From Pseudomonas nitroreducens NBRC 12694 (GTDB taxonomy: Bacteria > Pseudomonadota > Gammaproteobacteria > Pseudomonadales > Pseudomonadaceae), in contig NZ_BDAI01000013.1 in assembly GCF_002091755.1 (NCBI RefSeq), positions 62,001-126,000 on the forward strand: a DNA stretch of 64,000 nt. The letters run 5' to 3'. Position numbers and translations under genes: made by a program. Below, piece after piece: positions 16,523-23,690 of this stretch. Each line of letters opens with the position of its first letter. The first letter of the stretch is position 1. Under the pieces are notes generated by a model that worked only from the letters and a program-made list of their open reading frames with translations, was not told where the DNA came from and did no database searches.

Positions 16523-18066
16523 CAGAACTCCTCCCGATCAGTTTCATCGTGAGAAGTCGCCTTCGCCTTGCCTGCCCCTTTCCTTGGAGGGGGTGTTTTA
16601 TCCGTAACATCGTCACAACCCGCGCCAGCCGTGGCTTCTGGCGATTTTTCATCCGTCACGGATGGGGGCTGTGTGACGCTTCCAGATTGGCTGGAACCCG
16701 CGCCGTTACTGGTTTGTGCCGATGTGACGCTTGTGACGGGGGTACTAGGGGAAAGGTATCGACCAAAAGCGTCACGGAACTGCTCGAGGGAGTAGCCCTT
16801 TTTCGTCATGACGCCGACACGGACGGTGCCCGATTTCACGCCGAAATCGGCCAGCTTTGCGGACAGCTGACGGGGCGACATTGCCTTGCCTCTGTTCCAC
16901 GTCGACCAGGGTGCTTCCTCATCCGCGATGAGGTATTCGAGCAACTCGGCGCTGAATAGCTTCGTGGCCTTCTTGGCATCGAATGCAGCCTTCACATCAC
17001 CCAGCAACTCGACGCCGACACTGGGCGCATCACCCTCCAGACCGTGCAATGCGATTGCGGCAGTGCGTGCCGACTTCGGCCAGTGAGCGCCGGCCTGATC
17101 CGCGATCGCCAGCAGCGGTTCCCAGGAGTCGTTGGCGCGATCGTTCAGGCCTTCGATGGGCATCGGGCGTGCTTTGCCGATCGCCTCGGAGCTGTCCAGG
17201 GCGAAGCGAGCCAGCCGCGACCGCAGTTGCTCCCACAGGGCTGGATCAGAGTGGCGCAGATTCTCCACGCTCTCGCCGGGTGTGCGACGGCGCAGGCGCA
17301 GCGGCACGCTCCGATCGGCCAGCGTGTCGGCGATGCGGCCGATGCCACACAGAGCCTTCGCGCCCCACACGTTGAACGGGGTGGGTATGTGGTCGTCACC
17401 CACGCAGCGGATGACCACTGCGCTGTCTCTGGTGAATCCGGCATTGAGGATGCCGCGGGCGTCTTCGTGTGCCGCGAGAAAGGCGTCCACCTCATCAATC
17501 AGCAGCGTCGGAGACCACAGTTCAATGGAGCGGAACAGCGCTGCCGGCCCGATGTTCGATACCTGCAGCGGGCGGTTGACCAGCTTGCCCAGGGCGGTGA
17601 GCAGGACCGATTTACCGCAGCGCTTCTCCGGAGCCGTGATGTTGGCGATGGGGGCTATCTGCACCACGTCGACCAACCAGGTGAAGGTGGCCCACAGTGC
17701 TGCCGCGCGAAGCGTCTCCTTCTCCGCTATCACGTGCCGAGCGAGAGCGTGGGTTACATCGTCCAGCAACTCGGCACCATCCACCGGCTTCGACCAAGGC
17801 TCCACGTCGGCGAAGATGCTTTGCCCTGCAACAGCTCCCGCTTCCGACTCGGCCGAGACGGTCAGGCGATCGAACTCCGCCATGCTCAGCATCTTGGTTT
17901 CCTTCACCTGAATGCGGAGACGGGCGAAGGCTGCAGGGTCCTTGCTGCGCATCGAACGCAGCTCCTCGAGCACGGCAGGTGCGTACAAGGCGCCAGCGTC
18001 TTCGGACAGGTTGTGGATGGCTTCCTGAATCGGGCTCTTGGCCTTCAGAGTGATTGGGCTACTCAT
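16522..18066 (-). CDS. DUF3631-domain NTPase/helicase-like replication protein
   Basis: 514 residues from the ATG at 18066. The N-terminal 100 residues are helical. A P-loop NTPase region follows with APEKRCGKSVLLTAL as Walker A (near 146-160) and PTLLIDEVDAFL as Walker B (near 187-198). DUF3631 covers the middle, ending near the DGDAPSVGVELL-type segment. The last 80 residues are Ser/Thr/Pro-rich and probably disordered. Such proteins act with Toprim primase-like partners in island and satellite replication. Its start overlaps the stop of the Toprim gene (ATGA), which supports joint function. It may be a helicase for element replication (inference). Confidence 0.8.
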   Translation of the reverse strand: MSSPITLKAKSPIQEAIHNLSEDAGALYAPAVLEELRSMRSKDPAAFARLRIQVKETKMLSMAEFDRLTVSAESEAGAVAGQSIFADVEPWSKPVDGAELLDDVTHALARHVIAEKETLRAAALWATFTWLVDVVQIAPIANITAPEKRCGKSVLLTALGKLVNRPLQVSNIGPAALFRSIELWSPTLLIDEVDAFLAAHEDARGILNAGFTRDSAVVIRCVGDDHIPTPFNVWGAKALCGIGRIADTLADRSVPLRLRRRTPGESVENLRHSDPALWEQLRSRLARFALDSSEAIGKARPMPIEGLNDRANDSWEPLLAIADQAGAHWPKSARTAAIALHGLEGDAPSVGVELLGDVKAAFDAKKATKLFSAELLEYLIADEEAPWSTWNRGKAMSPRQLSAKLADFGVKSGTVRVGVMTKKGYSLEQFRDAFGRYLSPSTPVTSVTSAQTSNGAGSSQSGSVTQPPSVTDEKSPEATAGAGCDDVTDKTPPPRKGAGKAKATSHDETDREEF

Positions 18067-18986
18067 GGGCCAGCCCTCCACACGTGCAGATCGTTGAAGT
18101 CGGTGAGGGATGGCGGCGCGTCGTCGGGCCACTCAGGGAAAGTCACCAGCGCGCCGGCGGCGAGTGCTGCAGCGGTGGCCGCAGTGCGTCCCGGGTTGCC
18201 GGGTGTGTTGCGGTCGTCGTCACCGGCAATTACCAGCTGCACTTGGTCGCCGTAGCGGGCCTTCAGTGCCAGCGCCACGGGCATCAGGTTGCCGGCGTTC
18301 ATCGCACAGGCCACAGCCATGCCGGAGCTCTCGTGGATGGTCGCGCCAGTGGCCCAGCCCTCGCAGATGTAGAGCGGCTTGCCGGCCGTGATCTGGCCGA
18401 GCGGCGAGTAGCAACCGGTGATGCGCCCGCCGTAGAGAAAGCGCTTACGGCCGATGGCGCTGATTCGCTGCAGGTTGACCAGCTCTCCTGAGTGGTAGAG
18501 CGGCACGAGCAGTTCACCGGCTCGTTGTCGCAGCGCGTAGGAGCAGATGTGCTTGCCGGCCAAGTAGGCGTGAGCGGGATCGGCGCGGCGGGCACTTCCC
18601 CACCAGCGGTGAGAAAGCTCTGCTGCGGCCTGGTGGCGTTGCTGCTGTTCGGCCTGCCGCTGTGCGCGGGCCTGCTCAATCCACTGCCGGCTTTCCTCAA
18701 GCTCAGTAGCGGACAGTTCGCCGGTGCTGCTCCAGTGATGCACCTGGGCGCTCTTCCACGTACCGAAGGCGCCAGCCGCTACCCCGTCCACGAACAGCAC
18801 GTACCAACCATTGTGGCTGCCGGCACGATCGCCCGGCACGTGGAAGCGGTGAATGCTGCCGTCGCCTTCAGGCAGCCAATCCAACTGCCCGAAGACGCCC
18901 TGCAGGGCCTCGCGGAAAGCGTGTTCCACTTTCTGCAGGCAAGCCGATCTCGTCAGCGCTACGCGGCGCTGTTGAAAAGTCGTCAT
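18063..18986 (-). CDS. Toprim-domain primase-like protein
   Basis: 307 residues. The N-terminal part (about 45-100) resembles the DNA-binding region of phage and plasmid primases, with GDGSIHRFHVPG and the WKSAQVHHW segment. A long basic helix (100-135) follows. The C-terminal Toprim domain (about 205-305) has LYICEGWATG with the catalytic Glu and VIAGDDD with the metal-binding acidic residues. It likely makes primers for element replication together with the DUF3631 protein downstream. There is no zinc-finger domain, so it is a compact variant of the P4-alpha/TraC type split over two genes. Confidence 0.82.
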   Translation of the reverse strand: MTTFQQRRVALTRSACLQKVEHAFREALQGVFGQLDWLPEGDGSIHRFHVPGDRAGSHNGWYVLFVDGVAAGAFGTWKSAQVHHWSSTGELSATELEESRQWIEQARAQRQAEQQQRHQAAAELSHRWWGSARRADPAHAYLAGKHICSYALRQRAGELLVPLYHSGELVNLQRISAIGRKRFLYGGRITGCYSPLGQITAGKPLYICEGWATGATIHESSGMAVACAMNAGNLMPVALALKARYGDQVQLVIAGDDDRNTPGNPGRTAATAAALAAGALVTFPEWPDDAPPSLTDFNDLHVWRAGP

Positions 18987-18990
18987 GGGT

Positions 18991-19302
18991 TTACTCCTTG
19001 GTCAGGCCGTTGAATGCCTGGGCAGTGGGAGTGGGCGCCTGCAACATGGCGCTCAGTTCATCGCGCGCGCGCAGTCGGGCCTGGGTCATCGCTTCAGAGG
19101 TCTGCGCGATGCCGAACACCGTTCCGCCGTACACGTTCAGCACGCTCTCAGGGCGAACGCCCCGCAACTTGCTGGCTGCCTTCTTCGCTTCACGGCGCTT
19201 GGCAAAGGGACCGCACACACCGAAGGGCAGGACGGGGCGGCGCTCATCGAGGACGAAGAAGTAGCCAACGGCCTGGCTGCGCTTGGGGGCGAATGCCTTC
19301 AT
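18991..19302 (-). CDS. Small island protein, function unknown
   Basis: 103 residues, basic in the first half. It has a beta-rich start (YFFVLDERRPVLPFGVCGPF), a KRREAKKAASKL helix and a helical C-terminus (SEAMTQARLRARDELSAML). Its ATG overlaps the stop of the gene upstream (ATGA) and it ends 4 bases before the Toprim start, so it belongs to the same transcript. I do not recognise the family. Confidence 0.65.
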   Translation of the reverse strand: MKAFAPKRSQAVGYFFVLDERRPVLPFGVCGPFAKRREAKKAASKLRGVRPESVLNVYGGTVFGIAQTSEAMTQARLRARDELSAMLQAPTPTAQAFNGLTKE

Positions 19303-19613
19303 GCCGCACCTCCCTGCGCCAGCGCCTTGGATGGGCCAGTGCTGAGCACGTCGCGCGCATCGTGAGCAGCGCCCACATGACGGTGGCGCCAGCAGAAGTT
19401 GGAGGACAGCACCTGGACGTTCTCCAGGTGGGCACCGAGCTCTTGGCTGAGCGAAGACTGCCAGCCACCCACAGCAGGGATGACGACCAGGCGGATCAGG
19501 TTGGCCAAGTGCTCGAACTCCGCGCGAGCGGCGTTCATGTAGGCCATATCCATGTCGCTGAGGCGAGCGTCGCCTACCAGTTCGATGAAGCCGAGGCGGT
19601 TAACTTGCTGCAT
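19299..19613 (-). CDS. Small helical island protein, function unknown
   Basis: 104 residues from the ATG at 19613, with GGGGGTG 4 nt upstream; the longer frame to 19769 overlaps another gene and has no better start. Mostly helical (MDMAYMNAARAEFEHLANLIRL), then a VQVLSSNFCWRHRHVGAAHDA segment with clustered His and one Cys that could bind metal. It overlaps the downstream gene by 4 bases. Not recognised. Confidence 0.6.
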   Translation of the reverse strand: MQQVNRLGFIELVGDARLSDMDMAYMNAARAEFEHLANLIRLVVIPAVGGWQSSLSQELGAHLENVQVLSSNFCWRHRHVGAAHDARDVLSTGPSKALAQGGAA

Positions 19614-19782
19614 GGTCCACCCCCTGCGCTTCGAGCGCGCGGACTTTGGCCATGGCGGCGTTGTAGCGAGCGAGACGAACAGAGAGGGAGGAGTCAGCAC
19701 GGAGTGCAGCCAGGGCGCAGGCGCGATGGAAGCGTGCTCGTGCTTTGGACGGATTGAGCGTAAGGACACGACGCTTGGTCAT
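19600..19782 (-). CDS. Short basic island protein, function unknown
   Basis: 60 residues from the ATG at 19782 (GGAG 8 nt upstream). Strongly basic N-terminus (MTKRRVLTLNPSKARARFHRA) and a helical remainder. It overlaps the next gene's start by 14 bases, so it is part of the same operon. The frame is open upstream to an ATG at 20058, but that stretch contains an intrinsic terminator and other hairpins, so the short form is preferred. Confidence 0.5.
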   Translation of the reverse strand: MTKRRVLTLNPSKARARFHRACALAALRADSSLSVRLARYNAAMAKVRALEAQGVDHAAS

Positions 19783-20057
19783 GGGAAAAGCTCCAATTCG
19801 AAGGATCTTTTCCGCCCAACTGACGCCAATCAGGGAGGGCGGAACCGTGTGGCGTTGGCGTACCGGGAATTGGAACCGGCGCATCCGAAGATGCCACCAC
19901 ACGGCCCACCCATAGAGGTGCGCGCGTGCAGCGGACACAAAAAAACCGCTCGTAGGCGGTGTGTCCGCCAATTCGTCCGGGACGCCAATCCCGGTCACGG
20001 GATTTACCGTGACGGGCAAACCATACCCCCGGCGGGAGGTGAGTGCAAGGGTGTCCA
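19783..20057 (-). other. Structured segment resembling a P4-type immunity region
   Basis: Between the HTH gene and the 60-residue gene. On the minus strand it first forms a hairpin at 19990-20016 (CCGTCACGG against CCGTGACCGG, loop TAAATC), then a nested terminator at 19931-19968. The frame starting at the ATG at 20058 (TAATG overlap with the HTH stop) could encode a 92-residue Ash-like protein or run on into the 60-residue gene. P4 satellites have a short structured immunity RNA and premature termination at the comparable place. The comparison is inferred from position and structure only. Confidence 0.4.
19931..19968 (-). terminator. Nested intrinsic terminator inside the island operon leader
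   Basis: The outer 8-bp stem GCGGACAC / GTGTCCGC encloses an inner stem ACCGC / GCGGT, followed on the minus strand by seven T residues. This would stop transcription from the AlpA side before the replication genes unless it is overcome. Confidence 0.65.
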
Positions 20058-20468
20058 TTACGCACCGCCCTCGGAGCAGGCGCCCCAGGTAGCTCGCGCT
20101 ACAACAAAGTGGTCCTGGCTCACTTTACTTACCGCGTTGATGGGCTGCAGCGTCCTGCGCCGATCCTTCTGGCCACGCTGCGAGCAATCCAATTGCGGGA
20201 TATTCCCGCATTCAGTTTTGGGCTCATCGCAGGGCAGCGTGCCGATGTAGTACAGCGCCACACGCTGATGCTTGCGGCCGTGCTCGTCGGTCTTGGTTAT
20301 CAGGTGGGTTTTGATCGGATAGCCGCGATCGCGGAGCTCCTGGATGCGTGCGGCGGGGTGGAGGATGTTGAGCTCGGTTCGCGCGCTCAAGGTGTCGATG
20401 GGGCTTTCCTGGACCCGAGCCAAGAGGCGAGCGCGTTGCGCTTCGGTCGCGCTGTCGGAGGTCTGCAT
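20058..20468 (-). CDS. Helix-turn-helix protein of the island (HTH_39-like)
   Basis: 136 residues. The N-terminal half fits the HTH_39-type fold: RARLLARVQESPIDTLSARTELNILHPAARIQELRDRGYPIKT, a winged helix that ends in a beta hairpin with KTDEHGRKHQRVALYYIG. The C-terminus is basic and contains three Cys. It follows alpA by a 1-bp gap, so the two form a regulatory pair. It probably binds DNA to control the element's replication operon. Confidence 0.75.
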   Translation of the reverse strand: MQTSDSATEAQRARLLARVQESPIDTLSARTELNILHPAARIQELRDRGYPIKTHLITKTDEHGRKHQRVALYYIGTLPCDEPKTECGNIPQLDCSQRGQKDRRRTLQPINAVSKVSQDHFVVARATWGACSEGGA

Positions 20469-20714
20469 TTAGACAGCCTCCCCGCGGCTTTCCGCGATGC
20501 GTGCCTCGCACCACTGGATGACTTCGCCCTCGATCCATACTGCGGACTTGGGGCCGAGCATGATCTGTTGGGGGAATTTTCCAGCGCCGATTCGGCGGTA
20601 GATTTCGGAGGTGGAGAGAGTGGTCAGGGATTTGACCGACGCCAGCTTGATGAACCGACGCTGAGTCGCGGACTGCACTTGGGAAGTAGCGGGGAGCTTG
20701 CTTGCAGTAGCCAT
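20469..20714 (-). CDS. alpA: AlpA-family excision/transcription regulator
   Basis: 81 residues of AlpA type: RRFIKLASVKSLTTLSTSEIYRRIGAGKFPQQIMLGPKSAVWIEGEVIQWC, an MerR-like winged helix-turn-helix. AlpA proteins activate integrase or excision genes of P4-like elements and act as excision factors. It heads the leftward operon. Two palindromic octamers upstream (20809-20816 and 20836-20843) are candidate operators. Confidence 0.9.
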   Translation of the reverse strand: MATASKLPATSQVQSATQRRFIKLASVKSLTTLSTSEIYRRIGAGKFPQQIMLGPKSAVWIEGEVIQWCEARIAESRGEAV

Positions 20715-20803
20715 CGTTCGTGCCTCCTTGGGCGTGATTGGTAACGATGGCTACGGATTAAATACATCCTGGCTGAGAGGTTCGATCCAGGTTTCGCCTG
20801 TCA

Positions 20804-20848
20804 AAAATTTCCGGAAGTTTGGGTGCTCCTTCATTTTCCGGAAATTTT
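20804..20848. promoter_or_regulatory. Candidate operator upstream of alpA
   Basis: A 12-bp inverted repeat, AAAATTTCCGGA (20804-20815) and TCCGGAAATTTT (20837-20848), centred between alpA and the DUF6387-like gene. Each arm holds the self-complementary octamer TTCCGGAA, so a dimer could bind each and a tetramer both. The binding protein is likely AlpA or the HTH protein (inference). Confidence 0.5.
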
Positions 20849-20856
20849 CGATGGCC

Positions 20857-21711
20857 TTATTTTTCCACTTCGTCGAATGCAGGGCTGCAGGATTCCGCCT
20901 CCAATGCGGCGAGGGACTGTAGCTCTGAAAGATCATCCATCAGCCCCAGTGCGGTTGGAGCTACAGTTTTGCGGAGATTGCCCTCACCGAAATCGAGACG
21001 GGGCATGATCGCCGCAGCCATAACTCGATCTGGGATGTGTGCTCCGATTTCCTGAGCCCAGACCTTCAGGTCTAGGTACGGCAGAACGCCAGAGCGCGCC
21101 CATCGTTGGAAGTTCGGGCGGTAGTACCTTCGCTCAGTTGACTGTCCTTGAGCCTTTCGCATCTCCAGAAGCCACTTGGAGAAGCTTTCAATGAGCACGC
21201 TGTCTGGTAGGTTGAGGTTGACACCTGCGACGCCCAAATGAGGGGTGGGGTTGAGGAATGTGCCGAGGGTTAACGGAGTATTTAGATCCAGGTTTTTTTC
21301 ACTGTCTTGGCCGTTTGCCAACTCATTGAGCCCGTCAAACCATTTGCCCGGATCATCAAAACAGTCCTCCTGATTACGCGCGTGCTCTCTGAGGTGTCGG
21401 AAGGTGAGTGAGTGAACTCCTTGTCGGCTCTCCCTCAGGAATTCTGCGATGCTGCGATCCCCGAAAAAACCGTCAATCCTTGCGACTGCGACGTCAACGC
21501 CCCGGATCATTTTGACGTCGCGCTCAAATGTGGCTGCAGCGTCCTTGGCCCAGCGTTTGTCGGCCTGATCCCTCAAGCGCAGCAGAGTGAACAAGTATTG
21601 CCGGATAGCTAGCTGCTCATACCACTTCAACGGGCCGAATGATTCTGCGGCTTGGTAATTCTCCATGCTGAACCAATCCGGCAGATCCTCCACCCGATCT
21701 ATCTTTTCCAT
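20857..21711 (-). CDS. DUF6387-like island protein
   Basis: 284 residues, cytoplasmic and mixed helical. It starts with KIDRVEDLPDWFSMENYQ and contains WYEQLAIRQYL and FQRWARSGVLPYLDLKVW, which resemble the DUF6387 family found beside integrases in Pseudomonas and enterobacterial islands. It lies 15 bp from the integrase stop on the same strand. Some proteins at this position in P4-like elements are defence or exclusion genes, but nothing in the sequence proves a role. Confidence 0.65.
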   Translation of the reverse strand: MEKIDRVEDLPDWFSMENYQAAESFGPLKWYEQLAIRQYLFTLLRLRDQADKRWAKDAAATFERDVKMIRGVDVAVARIDGFFGDRSIAEFLRESRQGVHSLTFRHLREHARNQEDCFDDPGKWFDGLNELANGQDSEKNLDLNTPLTLGTFLNPTPHLGVAGVNLNLPDSVLIESFSKWLLEMRKAQGQSTERRYYRPNFQRWARSGVLPYLDLKVWAQEIGAHIPDRVMAAAIMPRLDFGEGNLRKTVAPTALGLMDDLSELQSLAALEAESCSPAFDEVEK

Positions 21712-21726
21712 CTTCTCTCCTTGGCG

Positions 21727-22899
21727 TTAGGCCTTTTGCTCCAGGCTGTCCGCCCAGGCCTGCATCATCTCGCGTCGCTGCTCGAGGTAAGTTGCGTGGT
21801 TGTAGGTGTCACGCATCTCGTCCTTGTCGCCATGCGCCAGCTGCTTTTCGATCCAGTCCCGGTTGTAGCCACGGCTGTTCAGCTCGGTGCTGAGTAGGTG
21901 CCGGAAACCGTGACCGGTTTGCCGATCCTTGTACCCGGCTTCGCTCAGCGCCTTGTTGATGGTGTTTTCGCTCATCGGGCGCTTGGTGTTGTTCCTGCCG
22001 GCGAAGACCAACTCATATTCGCCGGTGACTTCGTGGAGATCCTTGAGGATGGCGACGGCCTGGCGGGGGAGGGGGACGATGTGGGGGCGGCGAGCCTTCA
22101 TCCGCTCCTTGGGGATCGTCCAGGTGGCCTTCTTCAGGTCGAATTCGCTCCAGGGCGCCATGCGGAGTTCACCAGGTCGAACTGCTGTGAGTACCAGCAA
22201 TCGGATTGCGTGCTTCGTCAGCAAGTTGATTCGTGCCGCATCGATTCGCTGCAGTAGCTGAGGAAGCTCCTGGAAGGAAACGTGGGGGTGATGCCTGAGC
22301 GTAGGGGCATGTGCAGCGACTACGTCCAGATCCGTGGCGGGGTTCAGTTCGATCACTCCCTTGGCTAACCCGTAGCGGAAGATCTGGCTAAGCCACTGAC
22401 GCGACTTCTTGGCGACGTTGAATGCACCGCGCGCCTCGATGCTTCGAACCAGCGCCACCAGGTCCGGCCGGGTGATTGCCTTGAATGGTGTCTTGCCGAG
22501 CGCCGGAATCAGATCCGACTCAAGGTAGGCCATGGTTTTGTCGGCTGTGGATTTTGCCCACCGCGGGCGACGGTACTCATGCCACTCGCGAGCGATTACC
22601 TCAAAGGTGAGGCTGTCGATAATCTCCGCCTCTCTTTGCGCCTTTCGCTCCAGGGATGGGTCTTTGCCCTCGGCCAGTTGCTGACGTGCGTCGTCGCGCT
22701 TCTTGCGAGCCTGCAGCAGGGTGACCGTCGGATAGGTGCCGAGCGCCAGCCCTTTCTCTGTTCCTCGTACCCGGTACTTGAACCGCCACAGCTTCGAACC
22801 GTTGGGATTGATCAGCAGGTAGAGGCCCTGGGCGTCGCTGAGCTTGTACGGCTTTTCCTTCGGCTTGGCTGCCTTGATGGCGCTATCAGTCAGAGGCAT
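21727..22899 (-). CDS. Tyrosine integrase of P4 type
   Basis: 390 residues from the ATG at 22899 (GGGAGG upstream). The N-terminal Arm DNA-binding domain (DUF4102; LTDSAIKAAKPKEKPYKLSD and on to about 85) is followed by a core-binding domain (100-185) and the catalytic domain (205-385). Catalytic residues: Arg in TAVRPGEL, His and Arg in HGFRHLLS, His in LAHGDK and the nucleophile Tyr in the DTYNHATYLEQRR tail. It should insert the element at the tRNA-Leu 3' end, which lies 600 bp away. The gene is full length and looks functional. Confidence 0.95.
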   Translation of the reverse strand: MPLTDSAIKAAKPKEKPYKLSDAQGLYLLINPNGSKLWRFKYRVRGTEKGLALGTYPTVTLLQARKKRDDARQQLAEGKDPSLERKAQREAEIIDSLTFEVIAREWHEYRRPRWAKSTADKTMAYLESDLIPALGKTPFKAITRPDLVALVRSIEARGAFNVAKKSRQWLSQIFRYGLAKGVIELNPATDLDVVAAHAPTLRHHPHVSFQELPQLLQRIDAARINLLTKHAIRLLVLTAVRPGELRMAPWSEFDLKKATWTIPKERMKARRPHIVPLPRQAVAILKDLHEVTGEYELVFAGRNNTKRPMSENTINKALSEAGYKDRQTGHGFRHLLSTELNSRGYNRDWIEKQLAHGDKDEMRDTYNHATYLEQRREMMQAWADSLEQKA

Positions 22900-23335
22900 C
22901 GGAGCCTCCCATTGGGACGGCATGAAGGAAGGCGCGGATGGCTGCCGTCTGGGCTGGATTGAGATTGAGGATTTGCGCCGGGATTTCGATGGTGAGCGCG
23001 CCATCGAGTGACATGACCAAGCGGAAGGCCTTCGCCCTTGCGCGCTGATTCTGTTGCTCAGCCTTCGCCTCTTTCCGCACTGCGCTCGGATCGGTGCCGG
23101 CTTTCAGCATTTCGCGAGCTTCATCGCGAGCCTGGCGTGCCTGCTCCAAGGAGACTGCCGGGAAGGCGCCCAGGGAGATCCTGTTTTCCTTGCCGCCGAA
23201 CCGGTACTTGAGGCGCCACAGTTTCGAGCCGTGGGGGTTCACCTCCAGGAAGAGGCCGGCGCCGGCACTTACCTTGTAGGGGCGGTCTTTGGGCTGCAGG
23301 GCTGAGAGGCCCGAGTCGTCTAGGGTTGCGCTCAT
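22886..23335 (-). CDS. Free-standing Arm DNA-binding domain (DUF4102) protein
   Basis: 149 residues from the ATG at 23335. Residues 1-85 (LSALQPKDRPYKVSAGAGLFLEV, then SKLWRLKYRFGGKENRISLGAFPAVSLEQARQARDEA) match the arm-binding domain of P4-type integrases but differ clearly from the adjacent integrase. In place of core and catalytic domains, the last 55 residues are a short unique tail (SLDGALTIEIPAQILNLNPAQTAAIRAFL). It overlaps the integrase start by 14 bases, so they are coupled. It could compete for or modulate arm sites, as an excision-direction factor (inference). It might instead be the remnant of a second integrase, but the defined tail argues otherwise. Confidence 0.75.
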   Translation of the reverse strand: MSATLDDSGLSALQPKDRPYKVSAGAGLFLEVNPHGSKLWRLKYRFGGKENRISLGAFPAVSLEQARQARDEAREMLKAGTDPSAVRKEAKAEQQNQRARAKAFRLVMSLDGALTIEIPAQILNLNPAQTAAIRAFLHAVPMGGSDASD

Positions 23336-23368
23336 TCTGGGGGAATCGTCCGTGACCGAACTCAGATT

Positions 23369-23388
23369 CCCCCATATATGCCCCCAAA
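23369..23388. repeat. Candidate arm-type integrase site, right end
   Basis: CCCCCATATATGCCCCCAAA, matching 3801-3820 at 18 of 20 positions in the same orientation. It lies between the Arm-domain gene start and attR. A related C-rich box in inverted orientation (GGGGGAATC) occurs at about 23340-23348. Confidence 0.5.
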
Positions 23389-23429
23389 TCGATGGGCTTA
23401 CAAGGGTTTGGTTGGGAATCGCAGGCAAC

Positions 23430-23456
23430 AAAAAACCGGCCAGAGGGCCGGTTCTT
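23430..23456 (-). terminator. Intrinsic terminator downstream of tRNA-Leu
   Basis: An 8-bp stem AACCGGCC / GGCCGGTT with an AGAG loop. On the minus strand it ends in six T residues. It lies within the island, so the element supplies the tRNA with a replacement terminator. Confidence 0.82.
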
Positions 23457-23498
23457 CGTGGGTTTCGGGATTTCTTGGGAAGTCCTGAAACTATGTGG

Positions 23499-23523
23499 TG
23501 GTGCCCCGGGAGAGACTCGAACT
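23499..23523. repeat. attR: 3' end of tRNA-Leu
   Basis: The T-loop to CCA end of the intact tRNA gene, repeated at 3721-3745 with a single difference. The crossover must lie within this identity block. Confidence 0.88.
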
Positions 23524-23584
23524 CTCACTCTGTCGCCAGAAACGGATTTTGAATCCGCCGCGTCTACCATTCCGCCACCGAGGC
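23499..23584 (-). tRNA. tRNA-Leu(CAA)
   Basis: 86 nt including an encoded CCA. The acceptor stem GCCTCGG pairs with CCGGGGC (one G-T pair). The anticodon loop TTCAAAA is closed by CGGA/TCCG, giving anticodon CAA. A long variable arm of the Leu type follows, then the T-arm GAGAG TTCGAGT CTCTC. It is the integration site of the island, which keeps the tRNA intact. It also neighbours queA in related genomes. Confidence 0.95.
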
Positions 23585-23595
23585 AATGGGCGCGC

Positions 23596-23624
23596 AGTAT
23601 AGGGAGCCGCTCTGCGCCGGTCAA
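23596..23624 (-). promoter_or_regulatory. Sigma-70 promoter of tRNA-Leu
   Basis: On the minus strand TTGACC (23619-23624), 17 nt, TATACT (23596-23601), with the tRNA 5' end 12 bases beyond. This is close to consensus and well placed. Confidence 0.85.
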
Positions 23625-23690
23625 TCGGCTCGAATGGTCAGAATTTGGCATTTCCAGTAAGATACGCGCCCCTTCGAGATAGCTCTTCCC

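Larger units (their letters stand above)
3721..23523. mobile_element. Integrated satellite-like genomic island in tRNA-Leu(CAA)
   Basis: An element of about 19.8 kb lies between a copy of the tRNA 3' end (3721-3745) and the intact tRNA-Leu gene. A tyrosine integrase is the outermost large gene on the tRNA side. Contents from left: small membrane protein, AraC regulator, alkylsulfatase, lipoprotein, FadL-type channel, nuclease-STAND protein, a small secreted protein, and a replication/regulation module (coiled-coil, DUF3631, Toprim, HTH, AlpA). There are no structural phage genes and no conjugation genes, so this looks like a P4-type satellite or integrative island that needs a helper. In related genomes the EAL gene directly neighbours this tRNA, which supports the borders. 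Confidence 0.85.

Noticed and set aside
19600..20058. A single 152-residue gene from the ATG at 20058
   Set aside because: The frame crosses an intrinsic terminator and strong hairpins, and an internal ATG at 19782 has its own ribosome site. Kept as two entries with low confidence instead.
3721..23523. Complete prophage
   Set aside because: No terminase, portal, capsid, tail, lysis or conjugation gene is present, so only a satellite-like or helper-dependent element is supported.
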